From the NCBI GenBank assembly GCA_021286935.1, contig JAJTBI010000004.1:22604-86603 (forward strand): DNA of 64,000 bases. Reading direction: 5' to 3'. The notes beneath the pieces were generated by a model that saw nothing but the letters and a program-made list of their open reading frames with translations, searched no databases and had not been told where the DNA came from. Numbering within the stretch: position 1 is the stretch's first letter; each line of letters starts with the position of its first letter. Both the position numbers and the translations under genes were made by a program. This document shows positions 27,137 through 37,299 of this stretch, piece after piece. Source of the DNA: Geobacteraceae bacterium (GTDB lineage: Bacteria; Desulfobacterota; Desulfuromonadia; Geobacterales; Pseudopelobacteraceae).

Positions 27137-28855
27137 ATGCCGAGTCCCTGCCACCCTGGCCGTAGTCTGAGGCTGTTACTGCTGCTCCTGTGGCTGCTGC
27201 TGGCTGCCTGCAGCAGCCAGTCAGGACGTTATCAGTTTACACTGGTTCATATGAATGATACCCACTCACACCTGGAGCCGGTGGCGGTTACTCTGACTAT
27301 GCAGGGGGAGACCGTCACGGCGCAACTGGGTGGTTTTGCCCGCCTGAAGACAGTCATTGACCAGATGCGGACCGAGGACCGGGAGCTGTTGTTTCTGCAT
27401 GGCGGCGATGTGGTACAGGGAACGCTCTATTTTACCCTGTTTAATGGTCTGCCCGAGTTTGATTTTCTTAACCTGCTCGGTCTGGATGCCATGACCTTTG
27501 GCAATCACGAGTTTGATCGTGGTCCGGCCGCTATCCCGGCCTGGATCAAGCGCAGCAGATTTCCCTGGCTGTCTGCCAATATTGATTTCTCTGCAGAGCC
27601 TGCCCTGGCAGGGCTGGTCAAGCCGTATCTGATCAAGGAGATTCATGGCGAAAAGATAGCCATTATCGGGGTTACCACGGAAACCACCCCCCAGACCACT
27701 ATGCAGGTGGGCAGTATTGTTTTCAATAATGCGGTGGAGTCTGTTCGTAAACAGGTCACAGCGCTGGAGGCGCAGGGGATCAACAAAATTATTGTGTTAT
27801 CGCACCTTGGGTATCAGCAGGACAGGGAGCTTGCAGAAAAAGTAGCCGGTGTTGATATTGTGGTTGGCGGACACAGCCACACCCTGATGGGAGATACGTC
27901 GCTTCTGTCAAAGATCGGCCTGCTGCCTGAAACCGTCTATCCCACAGAGCTGAAAGGGGCTGACGGCAAGCGGGTGCTGGTGCTGCAGGCCTGGCAGTGG
28001 GGACATTTTCTAGGCAGGTTACAGGCACGCTTTACCCCGGATGGTGAGATTGAGCAGTACAGCCATAGTGCCGTGATTCCGGTCGGTAGTAGCTTTGTTC
28101 GTAATGATCAGGCCGTACAGCCTGGAACACCGGCCTATCAGGCGATTACGGCGACCCTTGAGCATACCGGCATCGCACGTATTGTTGCGGAAGATCCACA
28201 GATGGTGGCCGCTCTCGCTCCCTATGCACAGAAGGTGGCTGCTTATCGCACGGTTGCCATTGCAACAGCAGCAGAAGATCTGGTGCGCGGCCTGAACCGG
28301 GGGCCTGGACCGCTTGCTGCGGATTCCATGCTGGCAGCAGTGCCCAGGGCGCAGGTGGCTATCCTGAACTACGGCGGTATCCGCAGAGATCTGCTGCGTG
28401 GCAAGATCTCTGCCGGTGATCTACTGGAGGTTATGCCGTTTAACAATTCCCTGGTGCTGGTGGATCTGACCGGCGCAGAGCTGCTGAAGTCGCTTGAGGA
28501 CACCGTGGCGTTTATGTTGGTAAAGTTTGGCAGCGATACGATGAATATGCCGTTTGTTAGCGGTATCCGGTTTTCAGTGCAGACTTCAGCACCGTATGGT
28601 TCCCGGATTGAGCACCTGCAGATCCGCTCAGATTCAGGAGGCTTTACCCCCATAGTGCCAACACAACGGTACCGGGTTGTGGTTAACTCTTTTGTGGCAG
28701 AAGGTGGCGATGGGTTTGGCGTGATCAAGTCAGCCACTGGTTTTAAAAGTGATACCGGTATCATTGACAGTGATTCCATGCAGGATTATCTGCAAAAGTT
28801 AGGCACTATCCGCAATACGGCTGAACAGCGGATCAGTATGCTGCCCGCTAACTGA
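27137..28855 (+). CDS. 5'-nucleotidase/UshA-family metallophosphatase, lipoprotein
   Basis: 572 residues. A lipobox LLAACSS suggests a periplasmic lipoprotein. The N-terminal metallophosphatase domain has MNDTHSHLEP, GDVVQG, GNHEFDRG, VLSHLGY and GGHSHT. The C-terminal substrate domain has YGGIRRDLL and EGGDGF. Such enzymes hydrolyse nucleotides outside the cytoplasm to nucleosides. The next gene encodes a nucleoside transporter, so the two form a likely salvage pair. Confidence 0.88.
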   Translation: MPSPCHPGRSLRLLLLLLWLLLAACSSQSGRYQFTLVHMNDTHSHLEPVAVTLTMQGETVTAQLGGFARLKTVIDQMRTEDRELLFLHGGDVVQGTLYFTLFNGLPEFDFLNLLGLDAMTFGNHEFDRGPAAIPAWIKRSRFPWLSANIDFSAEPALAGLVKPYLIKEIHGEKIAIIGVTTETTPQTTMQVGSIVFNNAVESVRKQVTALEAQGINKIIVLSHLGYQQDRELAEKVAGVDIVVGGHSHTLMGDTSLLSKIGLLPETVYPTELKGADGKRVLVLQAWQWGHFLGRLQARFTPDGEIEQYSHSAVIPVGSSFVRNDQAVQPGTPAYQAITATLEHTGIARIVAEDPQMVAALAPYAQKVAAYRTVAIATAAEDLVRGLNRGPGPLAADSMLAAVPRAQVAILNYGGIRRDLLRGKISAGDLLEVMPFNNSLVLVDLTGAELLKSLEDTVAFMLVKFGSDTMNMPFVSGIRFSVQTSAPYGSRIEHLQIRSDSGGFTPIVPTQRYRVVVNSFVAEGGDGFGVIKSATGFKSDTGIIDSDSMQDYLQKLGTIRNTAEQRISMLPAN

Positions 28856-28876
28856 TATAAAGGAGTAACGTGACCC

Positions 28877-30112
28877 GTGCTGCATGGAATTTTTGGCATT
28901 GCTGTTTTGCTGGTCGTTGCCTGGCTTTTAAGTGAGAACCGGCGGGTGCTGCACTGGCGTCTGATTCTGGCAGGTCTGGCCCTGCAACTGCTGATTGCCC
29001 TATTGATGTTGAAGGCAGCCCCGTTCAGACAGCTGTTTCTGGGGTTGAATACGGTTGTTGCAGCCTTTGAAGAGGCCACAAAGGCCGGAACCTCGTTCGT
29101 GTTTGGCTATCTGGGGGGCGGTCCGTTGCCGTTTGTTGAAACAGCGCCGGGTGGTTCTTTTTCGCTGGCCTTTCAAGCATTGCCAATGGTGCTGGTGATC
29201 GGTGCCCTGACCGCGGTTCTGTATTACTGGCGTATACTCCCAAAGGTGGTCCAAGGGTTTTCCTGGGTGCTACGTAAGACCATGGGGATCGGCGGTGCAC
29301 TGGGGGTGGTTGCCTCCGGTTGTATCTTCCTGGGGATGATCGAATCGCCGTTGCTGATCCGCCCCTACCTTGCCCGTATGACCCGCAGCGAGCTGTTTGC
29401 CATGATGGCCACCGGATTATCCTGTATTGCCGGTACCATGCTGGTGCTGTATGCAACGGTGCTGCAAAAGGTTATTCCTGATGCCCTGGGACATATCCTG
29501 ACCGCCTCTATCATCCATGCCCCTGCTGCACTGGTGGTCGCCTCCATCATGGTGCCCGAGACCCAGGAGCAGACGTTGGGGGGAGAACTTTCTTCCTATG
29601 AGGCAACCAGCGCCATGGATGCACTGACCAAGGGGACCTGGGACGGTCTCAAGCTGCTGGTCAACATCGTCGCAGTCCTGATTGTCTTTGTCGCGTTGGT
29701 GAAGCTGGTCAATATCGGGCTAGTGCAGATGCCTGATGTTATGGGTGGCCCGATAACCCTGGAAAGGATGCTGGGGATACTGCTGGCACCGGTGGTCTGG
29801 CTGATCGGTGTGCCATGGTCAGAGGCCGGTACTGCCGGGTCATTGATGGGGATCAAGATCGTCCTGAACGAATTTCTGGCCTATATCAAGTTTTCATCCC
29901 TGCCAGAGGCTGCACTCAGCCCCAAGACCAGAATCATCATGACCTATGCCATGTGCAGTTTTGCCAACCTGGGTAGTCTGGGAATCCTGATTGCCGGTCT
30001 TGGCAGTCTCTGCCCGGAGCGACGGGATGAAATTGTTGCGCTGGGGGTAAAAGCGTTGGTTGCCGGGGTGCTGGCATCGCTGATGACCGGTGCAGTGGTG
30101 GGAATGCTCTGA
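28877..30112 (+). CDS. Concentrative nucleoside transporter (NupC/CNT family)
   Basis: 411 residues, about ten membrane helices. Characteristic segments are GVVASGCIFLGMIESPLLIRPYL (quoted in part: GMIESPLLIRPYL), TGLSCIAGTMLVLY and the late MTYAMCSFANLGSLGI. CNT proteins import nucleosides with H+ or Na+. The GTG at 28877 has AGGAG 11 bp upstream. It follows the 5'-nucleotidase gene by 21 bp, so it imports the products of that enzyme. Confidence 0.87.
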   Translation: MLHGIFGIAVLLVVAWLLSENRRVLHWRLILAGLALQLLIALLMLKAAPFRQLFLGLNTVVAAFEEATKAGTSFVFGYLGGGPLPFVETAPGGSFSLAFQALPMVLVIGALTAVLYYWRILPKVVQGFSWVLRKTMGIGGALGVVASGCIFLGMIESPLLIRPYLARMTRSELFAMMATGLSCIAGTMLVLYATVLQKVIPDALGHILTASIIHAPAALVVASIMVPETQEQTLGGELSSYEATSAMDALTKGTWDGLKLLVNIVAVLIVFVALVKLVNIGLVQMPDVMGGPITLERMLGILLAPVVWLIGVPWSEAGTAGSLMGIKIVLNEFLAYIKFSSLPEAALSPKTRIIMTYAMCSFANLGSLGILIAGLGSLCPERRDEIVALGVKALVAGVLASLMTGAVVGML

Positions 30113-30332
30113 AAAGTGTGGTGGCTGTCTTTTACTGTGTTGGCTTTGAAAGCTGCTGCTGATTACAAAAAAAATGTAAAGAATTCTTAGATTCGCACAA
30201 GTTTATTGACGGTTCTGCCGAAAAGAGAAACGATATCCCTGCCTTCAGTCTGCAGATGTATATCCTGTGTAACAGACGTTATCGTTCTGGCACAGATTCC
30301 AGCAATGGAAGTTACTTGGGAGGCAAGAAGCT

Positions 30333-30758
30333 GTGCCAGAAAAGAGTGGTGAAGGATATACCGAAGGCGCTGAGTTTCGCTTTTTGGGGAATCTTTTTGG
30401 CGCCCTGATGGCCTGTGCGGGTCTGCTGGCCGGTACCATGGTGCATGAGCGTAGCCTGGATTACTGGCTGGAGGATATTGTGCCGTTGTTGCTGCTGGTG
30501 TTTACCCTGCGGGGGGTAATTAAGAGCGCAATGGAACTTGCCAAGGATAGTATTTTCTACGAAGAACAGAAAAAGCAGGTGCTTGAGGCCATGGCAAAAC
30601 AGGAAGCTATGGCAGCAGCCATGGCGGGGGCAGAATCAGAGTTGCCAAAACTTGCAAGCAAGCCGAAGTATAGTGAGGCAGAGGTGTTGGAGGCGGTTAG
30701 TAAGCGAATCGAGCAGCAACGTGAAGAAGGATTAAAGAAGAATAAAATCATAAACTAA
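30333..30758 (+). CDS. Membrane protein with cytoplasmic coiled-coil tail, unknown
   Basis: 141 residues from a GTG preceded by GGGAGG. Two membrane helices (about 18-36 and 45-65) are followed by an Ala/Glu/Lys-rich tail likely to form a coiled coil (YYEEQKKQVLEAMAKQ-type). No family recognised. It sits directly upstream of a GspE-type ATPase gene and may belong to the same machinery. The 220 bp before it contain nothing I can identify. Confidence 0.55.
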   Translation: MPEKSGEGYTEGAEFRFLGNLFGALMACAGLLAGTMVHERSLDYWLEDIVPLLLLVFTLRGVIKSAMELAKDSIFYEEQKKQVLEAMAKQEAMAAAMAGAESELPKLASKPKYSEAEVLEAVSKRIEQQREEGLKKNKIIN

Positions 30759-30780
30759 GAAAATATTTCAAGTGGGTGGT

Positions 30781-32568
30781 ATGACACGACAGTCTGTATT
30801 AACGCTGGAGTATTTGTTAGCAATACTTCTGGAGCAAAACCTGATAACTGCAGAGCAGCGGGCCATGGTACTCGCCAAGGCCAAAGCCCAGGAAGCCCGC
30901 TTGACAGCAGGGCCACAAGCTGGCGGTCGCCGCCTGCACCGTGGAGGTGAGGTCCCTTCTCCGGCTCAGCTCCTGGCCTCATTTAACCTTGAGACTCCCG
31001 GTGGTAACGGTCGTATCCTCTCTGAAGATACCATCACCGAAGCGCTCGCTTCGTTTCTTAAAATTCCCTACCTGAAAATTGATCCACTCAAGCTTGACCT
31101 GGATGTTGTCACTTCCTACATCCCTCGCCCGTTTGCCTTGAAGCACCTGATTGTGCCGGTGGCGGTGCGTGAAGGTGCTCTGGCAATTGCTGTGGTGGAT
31201 CCGTTTAATGACCAGATACTGAGTGAGTTTGCCACTGCCCATCGTCTGAAGGTCACCCGTGTGCTCAGTTCTTGTACTGATATCCAGAAGATTTTGCGTG
31301 AGTTTTACGGTTTCAGGGCTTCTGTACTGGCTGCAGAGTCGGAATCCTCTGCTGTTATCGATCTTGGAAACCTTGAACAGCTTTTCAAGATGAAAGGTGA
31401 GCATGAGCTGGAGGGAAATGACCGTCATGTTGTTTCAGCGGTTGATTTCCTTCTGTCATATGCCTTTGACCAACGTGCCAGTGATATCCATATTGAGCCC
31501 AAGCGTGAGAAGTGCCTGATCCGCTTCCGGCTGGATGGTTTGTTGCACAACATCCATCTGTTGCCCAAGCCGTTGCATGCGCCGATTGTCTCCAGAATCA
31601 AGATACTTTCCCGGATGGACCTGGCTGAGAAACGTCGCCCCCAGGACGGCCGGATCAAGACCAGTCATAACAATAAAGAGGTGGAACTGCGGGTCTCAAC
31701 GGTTCCCACCGCCTTTGGTGAAAAGGTGGTTATCCGGATCTTTGACCCGGATATCCTGCTGCAGGATCTGAATTCAATTGGTTTTTATGCACGGGAATAC
31801 GCGCTGTTCAATAACTTTATCCATCGTCCCAACGGGATTATTCTGGTTACCGGCCCAACCGGATCAGGAAAGACCACAACGCTTTATTCGACCCTGCGGA
31901 CCCTTTCGTCGCCGGAAGTCAACATCGTTACCATTGAAGACCCGATCGAAATGGTAATGGAGGAGTTTAACCAGATTGCAGTGCAGCAGAGTATTGGTGT
32001 CACCTTTGGTAACATTCTGCGCACGGTTCTGCGCCAGGACCCTGACATTGTTATGGTGGGGGAAATTCGTGACGCAGAAACAGCTGAAAATGCAGTGCAG
32101 GCCGCTCTGACCGGTCACCTGGTTCTCTCAACGCTGCATACCAACGACTCACCTTCCTCCATTCCCCGCCTGCTTGATTTGGGAGTGCCTTCGTACCTGG
32201 TTACGGCAACGGTGGTTGGCATTATTGCGCAACGCCTGTTGCGCAAGGTCTGTCAGCACTGCAAGGTTCCGCGCCAGCTGTCTGTGGAAGAGCGCACCTA
32301 TCTGCAGCTGTCCGATGAAAATCTGACCGTCTATGAGGGGGAAGGGTGCAAGGAGTGTCGTGGTACCGGTTACAAAGGTCGTACCGGCATCTTTGAAGTG
32401 CTTGAGATGAATGAGCGAACCCGGGTGATGGTAAGTGACAAGACCGATGTTGCTGAGCTTGTCCGTGCTGCTGAGCAAGACGGCTTTATGTCACTGCGAC
32501 AGCTCGCCATCAGAAAGATGCTTGAAGGCACCACCACCTATGATGAAGTGATTTCCATCACTGGTTGA
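30781..32568 (+). CDS. GspE/PilB-type secretion or pilus ATPase
   Basis: About 595 residues. The N-terminal T2SSE_N region (about 60-180) is followed by the ATPase core with Walker A GPTGSGKTTTLY, aspartate box, Walker B and the Zn-binding tetra-Cys segment CQHCKVP...CKECRGTGYKGRTG. These hexameric ATPases drive type II secretion or type IV pilus assembly at the inner membrane. No other pilus genes are nearby. A strong hairpin terminator follows. Confidence 0.88.
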   Translation: MTRQSVLTLEYLLAILLEQNLITAEQRAMVLAKAKAQEARLTAGPQAGGRRLHRGGEVPSPAQLLASFNLETPGGNGRILSEDTITEALASFLKIPYLKIDPLKLDLDVVTSYIPRPFALKHLIVPVAVREGALAIAVVDPFNDQILSEFATAHRLKVTRVLSSCTDIQKILREFYGFRASVLAAESESSAVIDLGNLEQLFKMKGEHELEGNDRHVVSAVDFLLSYAFDQRASDIHIEPKREKCLIRFRLDGLLHNIHLLPKPLHAPIVSRIKILSRMDLAEKRRPQDGRIKTSHNNKEVELRVSTVPTAFGEKVVIRIFDPDILLQDLNSIGFYAREYALFNNFIHRPNGIILVTGPTGSGKTTTLYSTLRTLSSPEVNIVTIEDPIEMVMEEFNQIAVQQSIGVTFGNILRTVLRQDPDIVMVGEIRDAETAENAVQAALTGHLVLSTLHTNDSPSSIPRLLDLGVPSYLVTATVVGIIAQRLLRKVCQHCKVPRQLSVEERTYLQLSDENLTVYEGEGCKECRGTGYKGRTGIFEVLEMNERTRVMVSDKTDVAELVRAAEQDGFMSLRQLAIRKMLEGTTTYDEVISITG

Positions 32569-32579
32569 TTTTCAATAAA

Positions 32580-32603
32580 AAAGGCCTGCAGAAGCAGGCC
32601 TTT
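32580..32603. terminator. Rho-independent terminator
   Basis: AAAGGCCTGC and GCAGGCCTTT pair with a 4-base loop; A and T runs on the two sides make it usable on both strands. It separates the GspE-type gene from the convergent small exported-protein gene. Confidence 0.85.
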
Positions 32604-32631
32604 AAATGTTTTTGTAGTGCAGTGAGAGCTG

Positions 32632-32928
32632 TTAGCAGCCGGCAGTTTTCTGGATTGTCCGGACAACCTTGCTGTCGCCATCAAAACGCAGACGCAGTTC
32701 ATCACCAACTCTTACCTTGCGGTCCTTGATTTTTTCCATGTTGGAGTGATCGCGAACCTGCAGCACAACCGGTGCATCGGTCTTGCGGTCTTTTACGGTC
32801 ATTTCTGCACCGCCGCCAACCATTCTGATTGCGCTGACAGTGCCGATCATCTTCAATTCGCCTGCAAATGCAGAAGTTGCCAAGGTAGTCAGAGTGAACA
32901 TCACAACCAGTGCGAACAGCCTTTTCAT
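32632..32928 (-). CDS. Small periplasmic protein, unknown function
   Basis: 98 residues from the ATG at 32928 with an ideal AGGAGGAAGAT before it. Signal peptide to ATSAFA, then a beta-rich domain (GTVSAIRM, VRVGDELRLRF) that resembles an OB-like fold. I do not recognise the family. Monocistronic, convergent with the GspE-type gene and divergent from bioB. Confidence 0.6.
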   Translation of the reverse strand: MKRLFALVVMFTLTTLATSAFAGELKMIGTVSAIRMVGGGAEMTVKDRKTDAPVVLQVRDHSNMEKIKDRKVRVGDELRLRFDGDSKVVRTIQKTAGC

Positions 32929-33085
32929 ATCTTCCTCCTGTGGTGTGCCGTTGAAGCGGCGGAATAATGGTTTGTAACACCTGTAGCTGGATACGGCTAA
33001 AGTATAGTCCAAGAATTTATAACGTCAATCTTTCAACAGTATTATTATACAAATTTAACTATTTGCAGCTGTTGAACAGACCGGT

Positions 33086-33118
33086 TTGTTAACCTTATCT
33101 GATTGATCGGGTTGACAA
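33086..33118 (+). promoter_or_regulatory. BirA operator upstream of bioB
   Basis: TTGTTAACC, 15-bp spacer, GGTTGACAA, an inverted repeat that matches the BirA box (TTGTAAACC-N14/15-GGTTTACAA) at all but a few positions. It ends 31 bp before the bioB start, so biotinoyl-AMP-loaded BirA should repress bioBD. The match to a known operator pattern is seen directly; the regulation is inferred. Confidence 0.75.
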
Positions 33119-33148
33119 TCCAGCCTGCTCCATGCTACCCAACCTGCC

Positions 33149-34941
<1,793 letters not shown>

Positions 34942-34947
34942 GCCGGT

Positions 34948-35223
34948 TTGAATAGTCCTGTTTCCTATGATCCGCTGCAGCCCTGTCTTGAGGCAACAGC
35001 CAATCCAGAAGAGCTGATGGCCCTGGCTGAGATGCGGATGCCTTTTGGCAAGTATCAGGGGCATTTGCTGATTGATCTACCGGAACGGTATGTGGTCTGG
35101 TTTGCCAACAACGGCTTTCCAGAAGGGCGCTTGGGCAGGATGTTACAGACGGTGTATGAAATAAAGGTAAACGGGCTGGAGTATCTGTTTGCCCCGTTAC
35201 GAAAGGGCAGAATCGGTGGTTGA
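34948..35223 (+). CDS. DUF3820 family small protein
   Basis: 91 residues. The core MPFGKYQGHLLIDLPERYVVWF is the DUF3820 signature (quoted as MPFGKYQG and LPERYVVWF). A TTG at 34948 is the only plausible start close to bioD. The function is unknown; DUF3820 proteins are small and soluble. It follows bioD by 6 bp and may be co-transcribed. Confidence 0.72.
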   Translation: MNSPVSYDPLQPCLEATANPEELMALAEMRMPFGKYQGHLLIDLPERYVVWFANNGFPEGRLGRMLQTVYEIKVNGLEYLFAPLRKGRIGG

Positions 35224-35415
35224 TGGTTTACCTGCCTGAAGGCATACTTGCTCACTATACGCCGCAAAAAAAATAAAAAACAGACTGTTTTATTTGTGGG
35301 GAAAAGGTATCTTGAAATCAAGGTAGCGCTACCTGAAACACGAATCAGAAGGAGAAGCAAAAGAAGTTTGTGATTTTTTCCACGGAGCAGATGTAGGTTT
35401 TATGGAGGAAACACT

Positions 35416-35454
35416 ATGGAAGATACGCCGCCTGGCTGTTTTGGCAACATATGA
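35416..35454 (+). CDS. 12-codon open frame with strong ribosome binding site
   Basis: ATG at 35416 is preceded by ATGGAGGAAACACT, and the frame MEDTPPGCFGNI ends in TGA. It could be a leader or a tiny peptide, for instance for an RNA-based switch. It is too short to have family support, and is listed because the initiation signal is good and a terminator lies 70 bp downstream. Confidence 0.3.
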   Translation: MEDTPPGCFGNI

Positions 35455-35521
35455 AGAAATGAACAGGCTATCAGTTTAGCCTGCATACCATGAACATGGT
35501 GCATAGATAGACGTAAAACCG

Positions 35522-35546
35522 GAGGCCCGCCTGAAAAGCGGGCCTC
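35522..35546 (+). terminator. Rho-independent terminator
   Basis: GAGGCCCGC and GCGGGCCTC around a short loop, followed by TTCTTGTCT. It ends the small plus-strand transcript and is convergent to the thioesterase gene on the other strand. Confidence 0.7.
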
Positions 35547-35607
35547 TTCTTGTCTGATGCTGTCACGTTCCTCATGAGTTAATTCCGGTTCCAGATCAAG
35601 GATGCTA

Positions 35608-36447
35608 TCAAGGCGGCGAGGAGTTCGGCGACGCAGGCGTACACGCAGTACGTTGAGGAGTCGAAGACGAGCCAACGAAGATAGGGCCTTGAAATGGAAT
35701 CGGAACAAGATCCCTCCAGGTGGTGCGCAGTCTGCAAAGCTCCCGGTTGTCTTTAGCTGATTCAATCCTGTGGATCAGGATCGCAGGGTTTTCAGGGCTT
35801 GGGGCACAACAACTGCGTATGCTGTCGCCGTATAACGCCTCGGCCCTGAATCCAATTTCAATCAGGACCGGTATTGCCCGTTTGATCATCTCTTCCGGCA
35901 CCGCCTCCAATGCCCAGCCAGCATAGATCGTGTTGTTCACATGATTGTTCATATCAAGATCAGCCCGCAGTACCGGCAGTTGCAGCCCGGTCTGGCATCC
36001 TTCAAGCAACGGAAGCGTTGCAAACGGGTCATCCAGCGCCCTTTGCAGGTGTAGCGGATAGTCGGGCAGATGTTCCTCGATCTTTACCGGACGTCGTGTT
36101 CTCAGGTCTAGTGCCGCCCATGAACTGGTGGCCCGTCCAATGGTCTGCCCCTGTTGGTCAATCAGCAAAAAATCACGAATTGAAAAGAAACCATCACGGG
36201 TCACCGGCCAGGTGCTGACCGCTACCGGCTCAGTACCGATAATCGGGCGTAGCAGTTCAATGGTCAGTCGGGACAGGACCCAGGTTAATCCCCTTTTGCG
36301 TAGGTGCTTAAGTCCTACACCCAGTTGCAGGGCATGCTCTGCGCCAACCTCCTGGAGCCAGGCCAGGATAACGGTCAGACGTACCCGGTTGTATGGATCA
36401 AGCTCGTGATAGCGGGCATTAACGGTTTGCTGAAGTTTATTGCGCAT
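35608..36447 (-). CDS. Acyl-ACP thioesterase (FatA-type, double hot-dog)
   Basis: 279 residues. The N-terminal hot-dog shows YHELDPYNRVRLTVILAWLQEVG (quoted as YHELDPYNRV) and the central LTWVLSRL; the second has ADLDMNNHVNNTIY with the catalytic Asp/His-Asn region. It releases fatty acids from ACP. The last 28 or so residues (SSSTPQRTACTPASPNSSPP) look unrelated and lie in repeat-like DNA, so the native end may be earlier. It is convergent with a terminator. Confidence 0.75.
   Translation of the reverse strand: MRNKLQQTVNARYHELDPYNRVRLTVILAWLQEVGAEHALQLGVGLKHLRKRGLTWVLSRLTIELLRPIIGTEPVAVSTWPVTRDGFFSIRDFLLIDQQGQTIGRATSSWAALDLRTRRPVKIEEHLPDYPLHLQRALDDPFATLPLLEGCQTGLQLPVLRADLDMNNHVNNTIYAGWALEAVPEEMIKRAIPVLIEIGFRAEALYGDSIRSCCAPSPENPAILIHRIESAKDNRELCRLRTTWRDLVPIPFQGPIFVGSSSTPQRTACTPASPNSSPP
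35610..35680. repeat. Repeat-related sequence inside the 3' end of the thioesterase gene
   Basis: The segment CAAGGCGGCGAGGAGTTCGG followed by CGACGCAGGCGTAC resembles the interior of the 10748-10896 palindrome. It covers the C-terminal codons of the thioesterase gene and probably extended or replaced its native end. Confidence 0.45.
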
Positions 36448-36586
36448 GTCTTTCTCCCCGAGTCATGCAATAACACAGGAGTGGAGATGATTGCAAATCA
36501 GCCCGGTCTGGCAGATACTGTTGCCTGAAGCAACCAGTTGCACTACACTGCACGACCAAAAGTACAACTGCAGAGGAGGAATTATC

Positions 36587-37279
36587 ATGCAGCAATTTGA
36601 TACTACCCAGGCCAGCACAGGACTGATCGTCAAGCAGAACGCGTTGGTACGCCAGGTCTATGCCTGGATGGGCTGCGGTCTGGCCCTTACCGCGATTATG
36701 GCACTGATTACGGTTTCTTCGCCGGAACTTTTGAAGGCCATTGTCGGTAACCGACTGGTGTTCTACGGGCTGATGTTTGGTGAACTGGCCCTGGTGTTTA
36801 CCCTTTCCGGTGCCATTAACCGGATGAGCGCCGCTGTTGCCACCATGTTGTTTATCGGCTATTCAGCCCTGAACGGTCTGACCCTCTCCGTTATCTTTCT
36901 GGTCTACACTGCTGATTCCATCGCTTCCACCTTTGCGGTTTCAGCTGCCATGTTTGGCGCCATGAGTATCTATGGCTATGCAACCAAGAAGGATCTGACC
37001 TCATGGGGCAGCTTCCTGTTCATGGGCCTGATCGGCATTGTGATTGCGTCATTGGTAAATCTTTTTATGAGGAACGATGCCGCATCCTGGGTGATCTCGG
37101 CTATTGGTGTGATTGTCTTTACCGGTCTGACTGCCTATGACACCTGGAAGATCAAGGCGCTGGCTGCTGAGGGTGTAGAGGGTCGTAAACCGGCTATCCT
37201 GGGCGCTTTGACCCTGTACCTTGATTTTATCAACCTGTTTCTGATGCTGCTGCGCCTGATGGGGGGCAGAAGAGACTGA
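36587..37279 (+). CDS. Bax inhibitor-1/YccA family membrane protein
   Basis: 230 residues from the ATG at 36587 (GAGGAGGAATT upstream). Seven membrane helices, with the BI-1 opening VRQVYAWMGCGLALTAI and the late TGLTAYDTWKI segment typical of the family (pH-sensitive Ca2+ leak proteins). Physiological role in bacteria is not settled. The next gene is 20 bp downstream. Confidence 0.88.
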   Translation: MQQFDTTQASTGLIVKQNALVRQVYAWMGCGLALTAIMALITVSSPELLKAIVGNRLVFYGLMFGELALVFTLSGAINRMSAAVATMLFIGYSALNGLTLSVIFLVYTADSIASTFAVSAAMFGAMSIYGYATKKDLTSWGSFLFMGLIGIVIASLVNLFMRNDAASWVISAIGVIVFTGLTAYDTWKIKALAAEGVEGRKPAILGALTLYLDFINLFLMLLRLMGGRRD

Positions 37280-37299
37280 AAGTAAGAGTCGTCTGAGTA

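Larger units (their letters stand above)
35224..35607 (+). other. 384-bp non-coding stretch with small-RNA-like structures
   Basis: The stretch holds a 14-bp palindrome AGGTAGCGCTACCT (35321-35334), a 12-codon frame with a strong ribosome binding site (35416-35454), a hairpin GCATACCATG/CATGGTGC, and a terminator at 35522-35546. It could be a small RNA or leader-peptide transcript. No protein gene of normal size is supported. Confidence 0.5.
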
